Assembly: GCA_036346255.1 (NCBI GenBank)
Contig: CM070619.1
Location: forward strand, 33,920,342-33,984,341
Direction of reading: 5' to 3'
DNA length: 64,000 nucleotides
Source: Ampelocalamus luodianensis
Taxonomy: Eukaryota > Streptophyta > Magnoliopsida > Poales > Poaceae
Shown here: positions 24,560 to 37,124 of the stretch, in pieces
Layout of the letters: every line of letters begins with the position of its first letter
How positions within the stretch are numbered: the first letter of the stretch is position 1
The notes under the pieces: model-generated
Told to the model about the DNA's origin: nothing
The model's input: the letters and a program-made list of their open reading frames with translations, nothing else
Databases searched by the model: none
Program-made: the position numbers and the translations under genes

Positions 24560-24965
24560 AAATAAAAAAGAAATGAAAAGGTGGCGGGCCCCACCTATCG
24601 GTGGGAGAGGAGGGTGGGGATAAGGCAGGAGACTCAGCTCCAGCCCTATCCGGCCTTGCGCACGATGGGGTTTCCCCCCTCTTTTTCTTTAGTGCTTGTG
24701 CGGTTGCAGCGGGAGAGTCAGGCGGCGGCGACGCTGGAGGCACATGCAGCCTGGGCTCCTTGGGCACCGGTCGTTTGCAGCAGTCGCGCCACCCCTATGG
24801 CTTCCTCCTCTACAAAAGAGGCAACTCCTCTCGCTTCTTCTTACCCGAAAAACCGTGAGTTCCCAATTTTTTGTGTGAGCTTTTCCTCTCCAATTTTGGC
24901 TTCAGTTTTGGGAGGATTTGGAGCTCTTGCACCGCTGTGGTTGATCCTACGCCGTTGGTGGTGAG
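24560..24965 (+). pseudogene. GC-rich exon-like block with promoter features (copy A), function unknown
   Basis: A GGGCCCCACC promoter-like motif near 24587 is followed about 200 bp later by ATG at 24797. From there a short exon-like frame (MASSSTKEATPLASSYPKN) runs to a plausible donor, CC|GTGAGT, at 24855. A pyrimidine-rich stretch and an acceptor-like TTGGCTTCAG lie near 24910. The same arrangement occurs in copy B (ATG 31395) and copy C (ATG 46514, where the donor reads AGTGAGT). I do not recognise the peptide. It may be a captured gene fragment or simply LTR leader sequence; no downstream exon was identified. Confidence 0.3.
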
Positions 24966-24966
24966 C

Positions 24967-25470
24967 GTCCGATCTTCTTTCCATTGCCCTCTGCACAAGA
25001 AATGCATTGTTTTCTTCTTATCTTTTTGGAACAAATTAAGTGATTATTTTGTCTGACGAGAGAAAATAAGATGTTGGTATCATTTTTCACGTGTGACATA
25101 CCCTGCACTATAATAAATATTCACACTGTAACTCGTGTTGGGAACAATTTTATTTCGAGGTTAGTATATTGTCGGCGATGAGAATCTAAAGCGACAAGAG
25201 AGTAATTTGTTAGAACAAAAAACTCTTGTAGCACCTTCATCTTCATTTCCAAAAAGGTCACATGTCAAAAATAGGGGAAAATCGATTATAAACAAGGAGT
25301 AGTGTTGGGAATTGGGATGCCTACTTGCGGCTCTACGCTGCCAAAAATGTCAAAAGGGAGAAGTATTTCAAGCATCACTTTCCAAAGCTGGAAAGAAAAA
25401 TAATAGGGATAGGAAAAACAGAAATGATAGAAATGAAAATACTCCGAACTAGGAAATTATTTTCAGGGCT
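24967..25470. repeat. Internal duplication, member 2 (copy A)
   Basis: This is the paralogue of 22995-23490 in the same orientation. The boundaries coincide with TCTTCTTTCC on the left and AGGAAATTATTTT on the right. Counterparts are at 31565-32065 in copy B and 46680-47170 in copy C. Confidence 0.7.
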
Positions 25471-25484
25471 TGTGCCAATACGTT

Positions 25485-25740
25485 GGGGCGAGGCTACTAG
25501 CCGTTAGAGATGATGTGGGTTTCAGGTCGTGAGAACGGCGGGTAAGGAGGTAGGCGTGATCGCCCTCGTGCATGCGCTAAGGATTGCCCTTAGCGATGCC
25601 GAGGCTCTAATCCTGCACAAGAACTGGGATATTAATTCTGTTCTTAATCCCATATCAAAACAGAGGTGTCCCTTATATAGTGCCATTGGTTTAGAGAGCT
25701 ACTGTTGGACTTACCACTGGTTGAGAAACCAATACCGGCA
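25485..25740 (-). repeat. LTR-like segment 1 (copy A)
   Basis: Roughly 85 percent similar by eye to 26159-26400. On the minus strand it has a TATA-like CACTATATAAGGG, and both members contain a hairpin-capable CGCTAAGG / CCTTAGCG (or a close variant). It is interpreted as part of an LTR, because copia RNase H debris sits between the two members, but TG/CA ends were not found. Confidence 0.35.
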
Positions 25741-25800
25741 ATCTTAATGTACTGTGATAACTAAACAGTGTTGATTAAGATTACAAGTACTAAAAATAAC

Positions 25801-26158
25801 ATGAAGTCCTCCAGACATGTGAAGCGTAGGCTTAAATCTGTCAGAAAACTGAGGAACACTGGAGTGATTACTGTGAATTATATTCGCACTGAGAATAGTC
25901 CGGTAGACTCTTCCACAAAGAGCTAGCACGGAAGGCGTTTTCTTTTGCGTCCATGGACATGAGAATGAGGCCCATTGAAGTTACAACTCAACAGTAACCT
26001 ATACCTTTTTGATTGGAGATCCAGTGATTTAGGTAAAGGGAAAAACCAGTTGAAATTGTAACAAGAGAGTGCAGTTAATAATATCTGTACCCGTATTCTA
26101 ATACACAAAATACTCTCAACTGTATGGAAGGGTAGTGATAGAGGGCTCTCATAGCAAC
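25801..26158 (+). pseudogene. Ty1/copia RNase H C-terminal remnant and 3' flank (copy A)
   Basis: The plus strand reads SRHVKRRLKSVRKLRNTGV followed by ITVNYIRTENSPVDSSTKS, then a stop. This matches the end of the copia RNase H domain (family knowledge: a RHVKRR...GVI...Y..T.....D..TK pattern). After one frame change ASMDMRMRPIEV, the usual final residues, is readable, and then the non-coding 3' flank runs to about 26150. The rest of pol is absent. The same remnant occurs at 32400 in copy B and 47505 in copy C. Confidence 0.7.
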
Positions 26159-26400
26159 ACGTTGGGGCAAGGCTACTGGCTGTTCGAGATGATCGTGGGT
26201 TTTAGGGCATGAACGAAGGGGGTAAGGAGGTTGGGCGTGATTGCCCTCGTGCATGCGCTAGGGCTCGCCCTTAGCGATGTCGAGGCTCTGATCCTACACA
26301 AGAACTTTGATATTAATTCTCTTCTTAACCCCATATCGAAGGAGAAAAGTCCCTTATATAAAGACATTGGCCTAACAATTGGAAACTAATCGCATCTATT
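26159..26400 (-). repeat. LTR-like segment 2 (copy A)
   Basis: This is the paralogue of 25485-25740, immediately downstream of the copia 3' flank, where a 3' LTR would be expected. The equivalent position in copy C is broken by the LTR insertion at 57073, leaving only 57026-57072. Confidence 0.35.
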
Positions 26401-26926
26401 AAGGAGATCTTATCTCTGACCAATCTAATCTCTTACGGAGATTCCTAAGCTAATATGAATGCTTTCCGGATATGTCTTGAAGTCCTTCTGCTGCAGGCAT
26501 AGCTGGCACTACTGTCCGGACTTCTTCAACGCTGATATGCTTTGCCAACAAAGGAGTTCACAACAGGGCTAATGAGGATAATCTCGTCGATGGGTTTTGG
26601 ATGGACAGTAGAAAAACCAAAAAGAAAAATACAGTATGGTAACATCACATTTTTCACGTCTTTTTTGAATTTTCAAAAAAAAAATCATTTGAATTTTCTT
26701 GAGTTAATTAAAGTTTAATTTAAAATTTCAAAAAATTAAAAAATATATGAATAAACCAAACTTTAATGAAATTGAGAAATGATTTATTTGAGTTCCTCTT
26801 GTTCCAGTATTTTATGGAAATTTCTTGTATTTTCCGAGTTCATTTGCTAATTCTTTGAGCTCGATTTAATTTATTTCATTTTAACAAAATCCTAAATGCA
26901 TTTCTTTTCTAGAAAAATATTGTGGG
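26401..26926. other. AT-rich stretch without gene (copy A)
   Basis: Strongly AT-rich from about 26640, with no coding signal. The counterpart is at 33005-33528. Confidence 0.5.
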
Positions 26927-27503
26927 TTGGATCCTTTCTCCCGGCCCATCTCTCTTTCGTCTTCCTCCCTAGCCCAATCTGCTTGTCAGCCTAGCTCGCC
27001 CGCGTCGCCCAAATTCTCGACCGGTGGTCCCATGTCGCGCCACCGTGTGTTTTCCTCCTGGTCTCCTTCTCCTTCACACCGCCATCGCCTGGTCCGTCTA
27101 GGACTCCATCTCCCACACCGCCACCACTGCCTATTTTAAGCTGCCCAGACCCTCAACTTCCTTACCCTGCATCGCCTCACCCTCGAAACCCTAGCCGCCG
27201 TCTCAGGAGTCACCTCGAATCCGCCAGATTCATGAGAAGAAGCCGAGCTCCGCCATCACCTTCGTCGTCATCTTCCACCGCCTCTAGTGACTGAGCGTTA
27301 GGGCCAGGGTTGCCCATGTTAGGTTGCTGGTTCACCAGGACCCTCGAGTAAAGAGGGAGTGGGCGGCCGTGGAGTTAGCTTGGGCAAGGCTGGGATAGTG
27401 TCAGAGGTGTGGAGTGGAGGCGGTGCGGCGAGCTGTGAGGCCGCGAGGATGACGGTGGACGGTGGCAGGGGCGACGGGAAGGTGAGTCGGTACTGTGGAA
27501 GAT
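26927..27503 (+). other. GC-rich promoter-like or LTR leader-like block (copy A)
   Basis: CT-rich and GC-rich sequence with CTCGAAACCCTAGCCGCCG, followed by ATGAGAAGAAGCCGAGCTCC at 27231. Such blocks are typical of grass LTR leaders or 5' UTRs. A weak TATA-like CTATTTTAAGC lies near 27130. No downstream gene remains. The counterpart in copy B is 33529-34109. Confidence 0.35.
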
Positions 27504-30500
27504 GGGTGGTAGCGTAGTAGTCATACCAAAAATCCGATGACATGAAAGTACTTTTGTATACAAATTAATTGAGTGATATCAATTCCACATAATAAATCCA
27601 AATACTTACTTTTTATACATATTAGTGGTTGAAGTTTTATAAGTTTTACTGTACAAATTCTACAACAACATTAAAAAACGAGTGTACGGAGCAGTCCATA
27701 GGAAATAGTCAGATGATATTAGTAAAACGTAGTACATTGTGCTGCAATGTGACCAATATTTTTTTCAGAACAGAAACTGGCCAACAGTTATTACACAGGG
27801 TTCGGAACTGGATGCTGACGCTGGCATCCAATCACTCTTTGGACGACACTCCATCCACATTTGATCATCCAGGACTTCACGTAAACGGCATTTTACTTCT
27901 CTCCTTGTTTGTCGTTTACTTGTACAGATGATTCTCCCTTCCATTCATACTACCCTCGTTGTCGACCGTGTGCTACCATTTGATCCCTTTGCCTGATACG
28001 GTCTGCTTTCGCGCGTAAGGGCTTTGGACATACATGGTTATGTCACGAGTTCAGTACACAACAAGACAGTATACAGAAGAAAAGTGCATACGAAGACAAC
28101 AATTTTCTTGATCGGAGATCACGTGATTTAGATAATAGGAAAAATAAGTTGAAGTTGTAAGATAGTACAGTTCATAATATTTGTACCCGTGTTCTAACAG
28201 ATAAAGTAATCTCAACTGTATGGAAAGGTGGCTTAAAGTCTTATTGTATTCTAGTGTCCAATGAAAGAAAAAAAATGTATTAGGCTACAAGATACCCAAA
28301 ATAAGTACACCTACTTAAGTTTAACTATGAGATCACAGTTCACAAGAATAGGGCATTCTCTAGAAAGCTCATGAGCAGATAAAAGAGCATGACCAAATAA
28401 AGCTCTATTTAGACATAGTTCTTTGACAACCTAATATCAGTTGAGATTTCAGGTGAAATCTAATCACGAAAAGCTATGAATGCAAGGCATAATTCATTTA
28501 TCAGCTGTGAGAAGATCAACATTTGTTATTCTAGGTGCAAGTTCATCCCGTACGGGAATTACAATAAAAGACTGGCATATTAACAACACTTTAGCACAAT
28601 AGTCCTCATAATCGTTTTTGCTGCTTGTTTTCGAATTGGTGGGGATTGTTAGAACGGGGCCCATAAGTGTAAAGGCTCATTCATTCATGAAATTCCAAAG
28701 CATACATAATTTAGTCTCACATTACCTAGCCAAGTGGTGGGAGAGTAATTTATAAGATAGAGACCTTACCACCCCTTGAAACATGTGAAACATGATATGG
28801 GGTGATATGAGTGGGACTATAGCTAAAGTCACACACACGCACGTATGCATGCACGTGTGTTTATTCGCGTGGCAATCACGTGACTTGTGACCTGCGACGG
28901 TGACGAGACCATGTCGTGAACCTAGTCCACCTTTTTTTTTTGCTAACCGTGCATTTCTCTCTAATATAGTGGTGAAATATAGTAGTCGGCTATAGACTAA
29001 TGTGGTCGAAAAATAGTGGTCGATCCATAGACCAGTGTTGTTGAAATACACTGGTCGAAGTTGTAGGCCAGTGTGTAATTAGGATCTGATAAACACTGTT
29101 AAATTACCATTATTTGGTTTTGAATTAGCAATTACCAGTGGTTTAATATGTACTTTATTATGTAGTTATATGTAGTTACTAGAGAGTAATTGACTCGATT
29201 TTGAAAACACTTCCATTCCATCTTCTTCCTCTGTTCAATCTGTCTTTGGAAAGTTATGTTGTTAAACCAATGCCCTTCTCCTCGGCATGCACCGGGAAGG
29301 AGAGTGAGTAGGTATCTCCGAACCATTGCCGCAGACTTCACCTACACGGGGCGATAATAAAGTTTCTGTGCTACTACATCTACGATCTGCGTTGCTTCCT
29401 GTTCTTCATCAAGCTCGACTGTAAATCGGTTGTACGTCCAAACTATTATGCTATAATCCTAGTACTGTGTATGTTTAGAAGTGCAATGAGTTGCCTGTTG
29501 TTAGTATTGCTTTATGTATCTCTAGTTTTATATGATCTTTGCCTCATAATAAAATCTGGAGTTAAAATATTGTCCACGTGTTCGGCATCCAACATAATCA
29601 TGGGTATCTTCTTTCCCTTGCCCTCGGCACAAGAAATGTTTTGTTTTGTTTTGTCTTTTTGGAACAAATTAAGTGATTATTTTCTCTGACTAGAGAAAAT
29701 AAGATATTGGTATCATTTTTCACATGTGAAGTACCTTGCACTATAATAAATATTCACACCGTAACTCGTGTTGGGAACAATTTTATTTCGAGGTTAGTAT
29801 ATTGTCGGCGATGAGAATCTAAAGCGACAGGAGAGTAATTTGTTAGAACAAAAAGCTCTTGTAGCACCTTCATCTTCATTTCCAAAAAGGTCACATGTCA
29901 AAATTAGGGGAAATCGATTATATACAAGGCATTGAGTGTTGGGAATTGGGATGCCTACTTGGGGCTCTACGCTGCCAAAAATGTCAGAAGGGGGAAGTAT
30001 TTCAAGCATCACTTTGCAAAGCTGGAAAGAAAAATAATAGGGATAGGAAAAGCAGAAATGAAAGAAATGAAAATACTCCGAACTAGGAAATTATTTTTAG
30101 GGTGTGCTACTAGTTTGCTTGCCTACGTGCATTTCGTCTAATAGTCTCTCATTTGTCATTTGTGGTCAGTGTGACCTCCAATATTGTACTAGCACATCAG
30201 AATACACATTGCTCTTCATGGATCATCTACCCTTGTCCACGTTACTCCCATATTCCATCATGTGCATGACAATATGTCAGCTGCCAAGTGATGCAGGACC
30301 GACTACAGTGAGGGCAGTCCTTTTCTATTAGCTGTCCAATTTCTCCATTATTGAATAGGGAGGAGGGTACCTTTCCCATATACTATGAGATAATGGATGA
30401 AAAACTGTAGTAGTTTGTTGTGAACATCTCAAGGAGCATAAAGTATGACAGGCCATCAGACAAACAAACCTGGATTTTTGCCGGTTTTGCGATGTTCACA

Positions 30501-33500
30501 AAAAGTAGTTTCGCTTGATACAAAACAATGTGCTACATGGCAGGTTTATTCTACAATTCCATAACCAATACACTTTCTTTCTTACTCAGAATTCACAGTC
30601 TACGAATGTTTAATATGCAGTAATATTGTAGAGGATTACAGATGGTACAACAGCAACCTCAAAAGCTTGACGTCAAATACAGCAAAGAATGCTGATCGAA
30701 GATAGCTCAATTCCTCAAGTACCCTTGATTACAACAACAGGGCAGTCCACATTATTGATGCAGTAATTGCTCGCACTGTCCATGAACATCTTGTATAAAA
30801 GAATCAATTTATAACGTGTATTATATATAAATCCCGTGCAAAAATAAGTTCAAATAAATGCTTAAAAAGGTCATTTAAACCTAAAGGGAAATTCAAAATT
30901 TTAATCCTTAACACACAACTCAATAAATCAACATCATATAAAAAGTCAGATTACCAAACACTATAGCTTAATTTAAAAGCTAAGGGGCTTATAAACTTAT
31001 TAAGCCAAAAAGATGGCTTTAAGCTATAAACCAAAAAGCCTAAGTCTAAACAAAAAGTGCATAATTCATTATTAATCAAACTCAAAACAAAGGAGTCCAT
31101 TATATATGTTGTTAATTGAGGGTCATTTTGGTAATTTCACAATTAGAGAAAAGAAGAAAATAAAAAAGAAATGAAAAGGTGGCGGGCCCCACCTATCGGT
31201 GGGAGAGGAGGGTGGGGATAAGGCAGGAGACTCAGCTCCAGCCCTATCCGGCCTTGCGCACGATGGGGTTTCCCCCCTCTTTTTCTTTAGTGCTTGTGCG
31301 GTTGCAGCGGGAGAGTCAGGCGGCGGCGACGCTGGAGGCACATGCAGCCTGGGCTCCTTGGGCACCGGTCGTTTGCAGCAGTCGCGCCACCCCTATGGCT
31401 TCCTCCTCTACAAAAGAGGCAACTCCTCTCGCTTCTTCTTACCCGAAAAACCGTGAGTTCCCAATTTTTTGTGTGAGCTTTTCCTCTCCAATTTTGGCTT
31501 CAGTTTTGGGAGGATTTGGAGCTCTTGCACCGCTGTGGTTGATCCTACGCCGTTGGTGGTGAGCGTCCGATCTTCTTTCCATTGCCCTCTGCACAAGAAA
31601 TGCATTGTTTTCTTCTTATCTTTTTGGAACAAATTAAGTGATTATTTTGTCTGACGAGAGAAAATAAGATGTTGGTATCATTTTTCACGTGTGACATACC
31701 CTGCACTATAATAAATATTCACACTGTAACTCGTGTTGGGAACAATTTTATTTCGAGGTTAGTATATTGTCGGCGATGAGAATCTAAAGCGACAAGAGAG
31801 TAATTTGTTAGAACAAAAAACTCTTGTAGCACCTTCATCTTCATTTCCAAAAAGGTCACATGTCAAAAATAGGGGAAAATCGATTATAAACAAGGAGTAG
31901 TGTTGGGAATTGGGATGCCTACTTGCGGCTCTACGCTGCCAAAAATGTCAAAAGGGAGAAGTATTTCAAGCATCACTTTCCAAAGCTGGAAAGAAAAATA
32001 ATAGGGATAGGAAAAACAGAAATGATAGAAATGAAAATACTCCGAACTAGGAAATTATTTTCAGGGCTTGTGCCAATACGTTGGGGCGAGGCTACTAGCC
32101 GTTAGAGATGATGTGGGTTTCAGGTCGTGAACGAAGCGGGTAAGGAGGTAGGGCGTGATCGCCCTCGTGCATGCGCTAAGGATTGCCCTTAGCGATGCCG
32201 AGGCTCTAATCCTGCACAAGAACTGGGATATTAATTCTGTTCTTAATCCCATATCAAAACAGAGGTGTCCCTTATATAGTGCCATTGGTTTAGAGAGCTA
32301 CTGTTGGACTTACCACTGGTTGAGAAACCAATACCGGCAATCTTAATGTACTGTGATAACTAAACAGTGTTGATTAAGATTACAAGTACTAAAAATAACA
32401 TGAAGTCCTCCAGACATGTGAAGCGTAGGCTTAAATCTGTCAGAAAACTGAGGAACACTGGAGTGATTACTGTGAATTATATTCGCACTGAGAATAGTCC
32501 GGTAGACTCTTGCACAAAGAGCTAGCACGGAAGGCGTTTTCTTTTGCGTCCATGGACATGAGAATGAGGCCCATTGAAGTTACAACTCAACAAGAACCTA
32601 TACCTTTTTGATTGGAGATCCAGGTGATTTAGGTAAAGGAAAAACCAGTTGAAATTGTAACAAGAGAGTGCATTAATAATATCTGTACCGTATTCTAATA
32701 CACAAAATACTCTCAACTGTATGGAAGGGTAGTGATAGAGGGCTCTCATAGCAACACGTTGGGGCAAGGCTACTGGCTGTTCGAGATGATCGTGGGTTTT
32801 AGGGCATGAACGAAGGGGGTAAGGAGGTTGGGCGTGATTGCCCTCGTGCATGCGCTAGGGCTCGCCCTTAGCGATGTCGAGGCTCTGATCCTACACAAGA
32901 ACTTTGATATTAATTCTCTTCTTAACCCCATATCGAAGGAGAAAAGTCCCTTATATAAAGACATTGGCCTAACAATTGGAAACTAATCGCATCTATTAAG
33001 GAGATCTTATCTCTGACCAATCTAATCTCTTACAGAGATTCCTAAGCTAATATGAATGCTTTCCGGATATGTCTTGAAGTCCTGCTGCTGCATGCATAGC
33101 TGCCACTACTGTCAGGACTTCTTCTACGCTGATATGCTTTGCCAACAAAGGAGTTCACAACATGGCTAATGAGGATAATCTCGTCGATGGGTTTTGGATG
33201 GACAGTAGAAAAACCAAAAAGAAAAATACAGTATGGTAACATCACATTTTTCACGTCTTTTTTGAATTTTCAAAATAAAAATAATCATTTGAATTTTCTT
33301 GAGTTAATTAAAGTTTAATTTAAAATTTCAAAAAATTAAAATATATATGAATAAACCAAACTTTAATGAAATTGAGAAATGATTTATTTGAGTTCCTCTT
33401 GTTCCAGAGTATTTTATGGAAATTTCTTGTATTTTCCGAGTTCATTTGCTAATTCTTTGAGCTCGATTTAATTTATTTCATTTTAACAAAATCCTAAATG

Positions 33501-34109
33501 CATTTCTTTTCTAGAAAAATATTGTGGGTTGGATCCTTTCTCCCGGCCCATCTCTCTTTCGTCTTCCTCCCTAGCCCAATCTGCTTGTCAGCCTAGCTCG
33601 CCTCCGCGTCCGCCCAAGTTACTGACCGGTGGTCCCGCATGTCAGGCGGCCACTGTGTGTTTTCCTCCTGGTCTCCTTCTCCTTCACACCGCCATCGCCT
33701 GGTCCGTCTAGGACTCCATCTCCCACACCGCCACCACTGCCTATTTTAAGCTGCCCAGACCCTCAACTTCCTTACCCTGCATCGCCTCACCCTCGAAACC
33801 CTAGCCGCCGTCTCAGGAGTCACCTCGAATCCGCCAGATTCATGAGAAGAAGCCGAGCTCCGCCATCACCTTCGTCGTCATCTTCCACCGCCTCTAGTGA
33901 CTGAGCGTTAGGGCCAGGGTTGCCCATGTTAGGTTGCTGGTTCACCAGGACCCTCGAGTAAAGAGGGAGTGGGCGGCCGTGGAGTTAGCTTGGGCAAGGC
34001 TGGGATAGTGTCGAGGTGTGGAGTGGAGGCGGTGCGGCGAGCTGTGAGGCCGCGAGGATGACGGTGGGCGTGGCAGGGGCGACGGAAGGTGAGTCGATCT
34101 GTGGAAGAT
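27504..34109. repeat. 6.6-kb tandem repeat unit, copy B
   Basis: It is collinear with copy A throughout. Differences are mainly single bases and clusters of short losses, for example at 28960-29030, where CAG, TC and AA present in copies A and C are absent. Sub-features are as in copy A: copia remnant at 28000-28260, minisatellite 28965-29075, duplication members near 29590-30095 and 31565-32065, exon-like block with ATG 31395, copia RNase H end from 32400, GC-rich block 33529-34109. It carries no LTR insertion. Confidence 0.9.
32400..32757 (+). pseudogene. Ty1/copia RNase H C-terminal remnant (copy B)
   Basis: Same reading as at 25801 (SRHVKRRLKSVRKLRNTGV), ending at the same stop. LTR-like segments flank it at about 32083-32345 and 32757-33000. 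Confidence 0.7.
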
Positions 34110-35874
34110 GGGTGGTAGCGTAGTAGTCATACCAAAATCCGATGACATGAAAGTACTTTTGTATACAAATTAATTGAGTGATATCAATTCCACATAATAA
34201 ATCCAAATACTTACTTTTTATACATATTAGTGGTTGAAGTTTTATAAGTTTTACTGTACAAATTCTACAACAACATTAAAAAACGAGTGTACGGAGCAGT
34301 CCATAGGAAATAGTCAGATGATATTAGTAAAACGTAGTACATTGTGCTGCAATGTGACCAATATTTTTTTCAGAACAGAAACTGGCCAACAGTTATTACA
34401 CAGGGTTCGGAACTGGATGCTGACGCTGGCATCCAATCACTCTTTGGACGACACTCCATCCACATTTGATCATCCAGGACTTCACGTAAACGGCATTTTA
34501 CTTCTCTCCTTGTTTGTCGTTTACTTGTACAGATGATTCTCCCTTCCATTCATACTACCCTCGTTGTCGACCGTGTGCTACCATTTGATCCCTTTGCCTG
34601 ATACGGTCTGCTTTCGCGCGTAAGGGCTTTGGACATACATGGTTATGTCACGAGTTCGGTACACAAGAAGACAGTATACAGAAGAAAAGTGCATACGAAG
34701 ACAACAATTTTCTTGATCGGAGATCACGTGATTTAGATAATAGGAAAAATAAGTTGAAGTTGTAAGATAGTACAGTTCATAATATTTGTACCAGTGTTCT
34801 AATAGATAAAGTAATCTCAACTGTATGGAAAGGTGGCTTAAAGCCTTATTGTATTCTAGTGTCCAATGAAAGAAAAAAATGTATTAGGCTACAAGATACC
34901 CAAAATAAGTACACCTACTTGAGTTTAATTAACTATGAGATCACAGTTCACAAGAATAGGGCATTCTCTAGAAAGCTCATGAGCTGATAAAAGAGCATGA
35001 CCAAATAAAGCTCTATTTAGACATAGTTCTTTGACAACCTAATATCAGTTGAGATTTCAAGTGAAATCTAATCACGAAAAGCTATGAATTCAAGGCATAA
35101 TTCATTTATCAGCTGTGAGAAGATCAACATTAGTTATTCTAGGTGCAAGTTCATCCCGTACGGGAATTACAATAAAAGACTGGCATATTGACAACACTTT
35201 TGCACAATAGTCCTCATAATCGTTTTTGCTGCTTGTTTTCGAATTGGTGGGGATTGTTAGAATGGGGTCCATAAGTGTAAAGGCTCATTCATTCATGAAA
35301 TTCCAAAGCATACATAATTTAGTCTCATATTACCTAGTCAAGTGGTGGGAGAGTAATTTATAAGATAGAGACCTTACCACCCCTTGAAACATGTGAAACA
35401 TGATATGTGGTGATATGAGTGGGACTATAGCTAAAGTCACACACACACACGCACGTATGCATGCACGTGTGTTTATTCACGTGGCAATTACGTGACTTAT
35501 GACCTGCGACGCATGACCAAGACCATGTCGTGAACCTAGTCCACCTTTTTTTTGCTAACCGTGCATTTCTCTCTCAGAATATAGTGGTCGAAATATAGTA
35601 GTCGAAACTATAGACTAATGTGGTCGAAAAATAGTGGTCAGATCCATAGACCAGTGTGGTTGAAATACACCGGTCGAAGCTGTAGGCCAGTGTGTAATTA
35701 GGATCTGATAAACACTGTTAAATTACCATTATTTGGTTTTGAATTAGCAATTACCAGTGGTTTAATATGTACTTTATTATGTAGTTATATGTAGTTACTT
35801 GAGAGTAATTGACTCGATTTTGAAAACACTTCCATTTCATCTTGTTCCTCTGTTCAACTGTGCTGGAAAGTTAT
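34110..35874. repeat. 6.6-kb unit copy C, segment 1
   Basis: It is collinear with the first about 1.77 kb of copies A and B but more diverged, by eye about 2 percent over 34600-35200, including substitutions where A and B agree with each other. It is cut at 35874 by an LTR element whose 5-bp target GTTAT (35870-35874) is repeated at 39504-39508. Confidence 0.9.
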
Positions 35875-35938
35875 TGTAACACCCCAGCCTGACAAAGGCC
35901 TGGAATGCTACTAAAATAACACTATAACCATTTTAACA
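35875..35938 (-). repeat. 64-bp stub of the 3' LTR
   Basis: Matches 37125-37188 except for an AA/CT difference, then diverges abruptly. This marks one side of an internal deletion of at least 2.3 kb of LTR plus unknown internal sequence. Confidence 0.9.
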
Positions 35939-36855
35939 AGACATACTTTTATCTGATAGTTCTACCATCATGTAAAAATTGTTCATCCGTTAAATCCCAT
36001 CAATTTATCTCTTAGTGATGCTCATCACCAGACATTAATAGACATTATTTGCACCTAGCAATTACTTATAATCACTAGGTATCCCCAAAAAGGTTACTTC
36101 AAGATTAGTACCCACTAAGACAATAATCTAACTCCTTTTGAACTTAACCATCCCAAAAGGTTAGATTAAACCATTGTGACTTGTTAATCCAATTTACCAA
36201 AGAAGCTTACCAAATGTATCACTCTTAATCATCGACTCAATTTCATCAACGTTCTACACCTCTTATTAACTCTATTGATTACAACTAGGTATAACCATAC
36301 TCTTAATCACAGCTCCCCAAGAACTACTACAAGACACTTTCAAATTAATCACTTTCCTTTCAAGGATCTTCGTTAGGATCAATCATGCACACACTGCAGA
36401 TCTAACATGATGACCCATATAATATCCATTAATTACTTTGGTTATAACCTCTCACTTAACCAAGAGAACACAACTCTAAAAGGTTTAACATCTTCTTTCA
36501 TAAAGGAAATCTATTAATCTTCAACACTTAAAATGCCCAAGAGAGATACTTTGAGTCAAAGCCCCCACGTACTAAAGGACTTGCAAAAAAAAAAAGGTTT
36601 CATTACCCAAAAACATCACACAAATAAGTGGGTCAAGTTTTCCAATGAGAAAGACAAAACTCCAATATAAAGTCAAACTTGATAATCAACCAAGTTCATC
36701 AGTTGCAAGAATAACTCATCAATCTCAACTGGATAAGAGTTGACCAAATTCAAATTCAAGGAAGAGAACAACTCTTATAAAGATACTCCCTATCAACACC
36801 TGTACTAAGATATCCGAGGTAACCACTTCCGTATTCTCATATCGCGAACGGTAGT

Positions 36856-36880
36856 GTAACCTGGTAAAACCCAGGGTTAC
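36856..36880. other. Leader hairpin of the non-coding element
   Basis: GTAACCTGG and CCAGGGTTAC pair with one bulged base around a six-base loop, about 230 bases inside the primer site. A weaker equivalent is at about 54130-54155. The position would suit a packaging or dimerisation element, but that is inference. Confidence 0.4.
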
Positions 36881-37110
36881 AACCACGACCTTAAGCTCTC
36901 AACATGGGTTATCCCCACACATAATAATTATATAATCAATTAATGAGCAATCATACTCAATTAATATCAGCAATAATCAATATAATATAGCGGAAATGTA
37001 AATGCAATGCTTTGTCCATTCCCATCCTACTGTGCACCAGTGTGTCAAATTTTAAGTTGATTAGCCATTAGCAATTTTTAGTTAATCTTTTCACAACGAA
37101 CCTAAAGCCC

Positions 37111-37124
37111 GCTCTGATACCAAC
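37111..37124 (-). promoter_or_regulatory. Primer binding site (tRNA-Met type)
   Basis: The minus strand reads GTTGGTATCAGAGC directly after the LTR end GTGTTACA. Confidence 0.88.

Larger units (their letters stand above)
20902..27503. repeat. 6.6-kb tandem repeat unit, copy A
   Basis: The block starting GGGTGGTAG at 20902 recurs at 27504 and 34110, giving periods of 6602 and 6606 bp. Copy A is uninterrupted and differs from copy B only at scattered bases. The unit contains, in order: copia 3'-end debris, a short minisatellite, one member of an internal 0.5-kb duplication, a possible foldback element, a GC-rich exon-like block, the second duplication member, two LTR-like segments around a copia RNase H remnant, an AT-rich stretch, and a GC-rich promoter-like block. 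No intact open frame supports a functional gene. Confidence 0.9.

Noticed and set aside
22995..25470. The paired 0.5-kb repeats as LTRs of one element
   Set aside because: No TG/CA ends, no primer site after the first copy, no polypurine tract before the second, and no flanking target duplication.
27629..27931. A 100-residue plus-strand frame identical in all three tandem copies (21028, 27629, 34234)
   Set aside because: The identity follows from recent duplication, there is no recognisable domain, and the amino-acid sequence looks like translated non-coding DNA. It could be revisited if transcripts exist.
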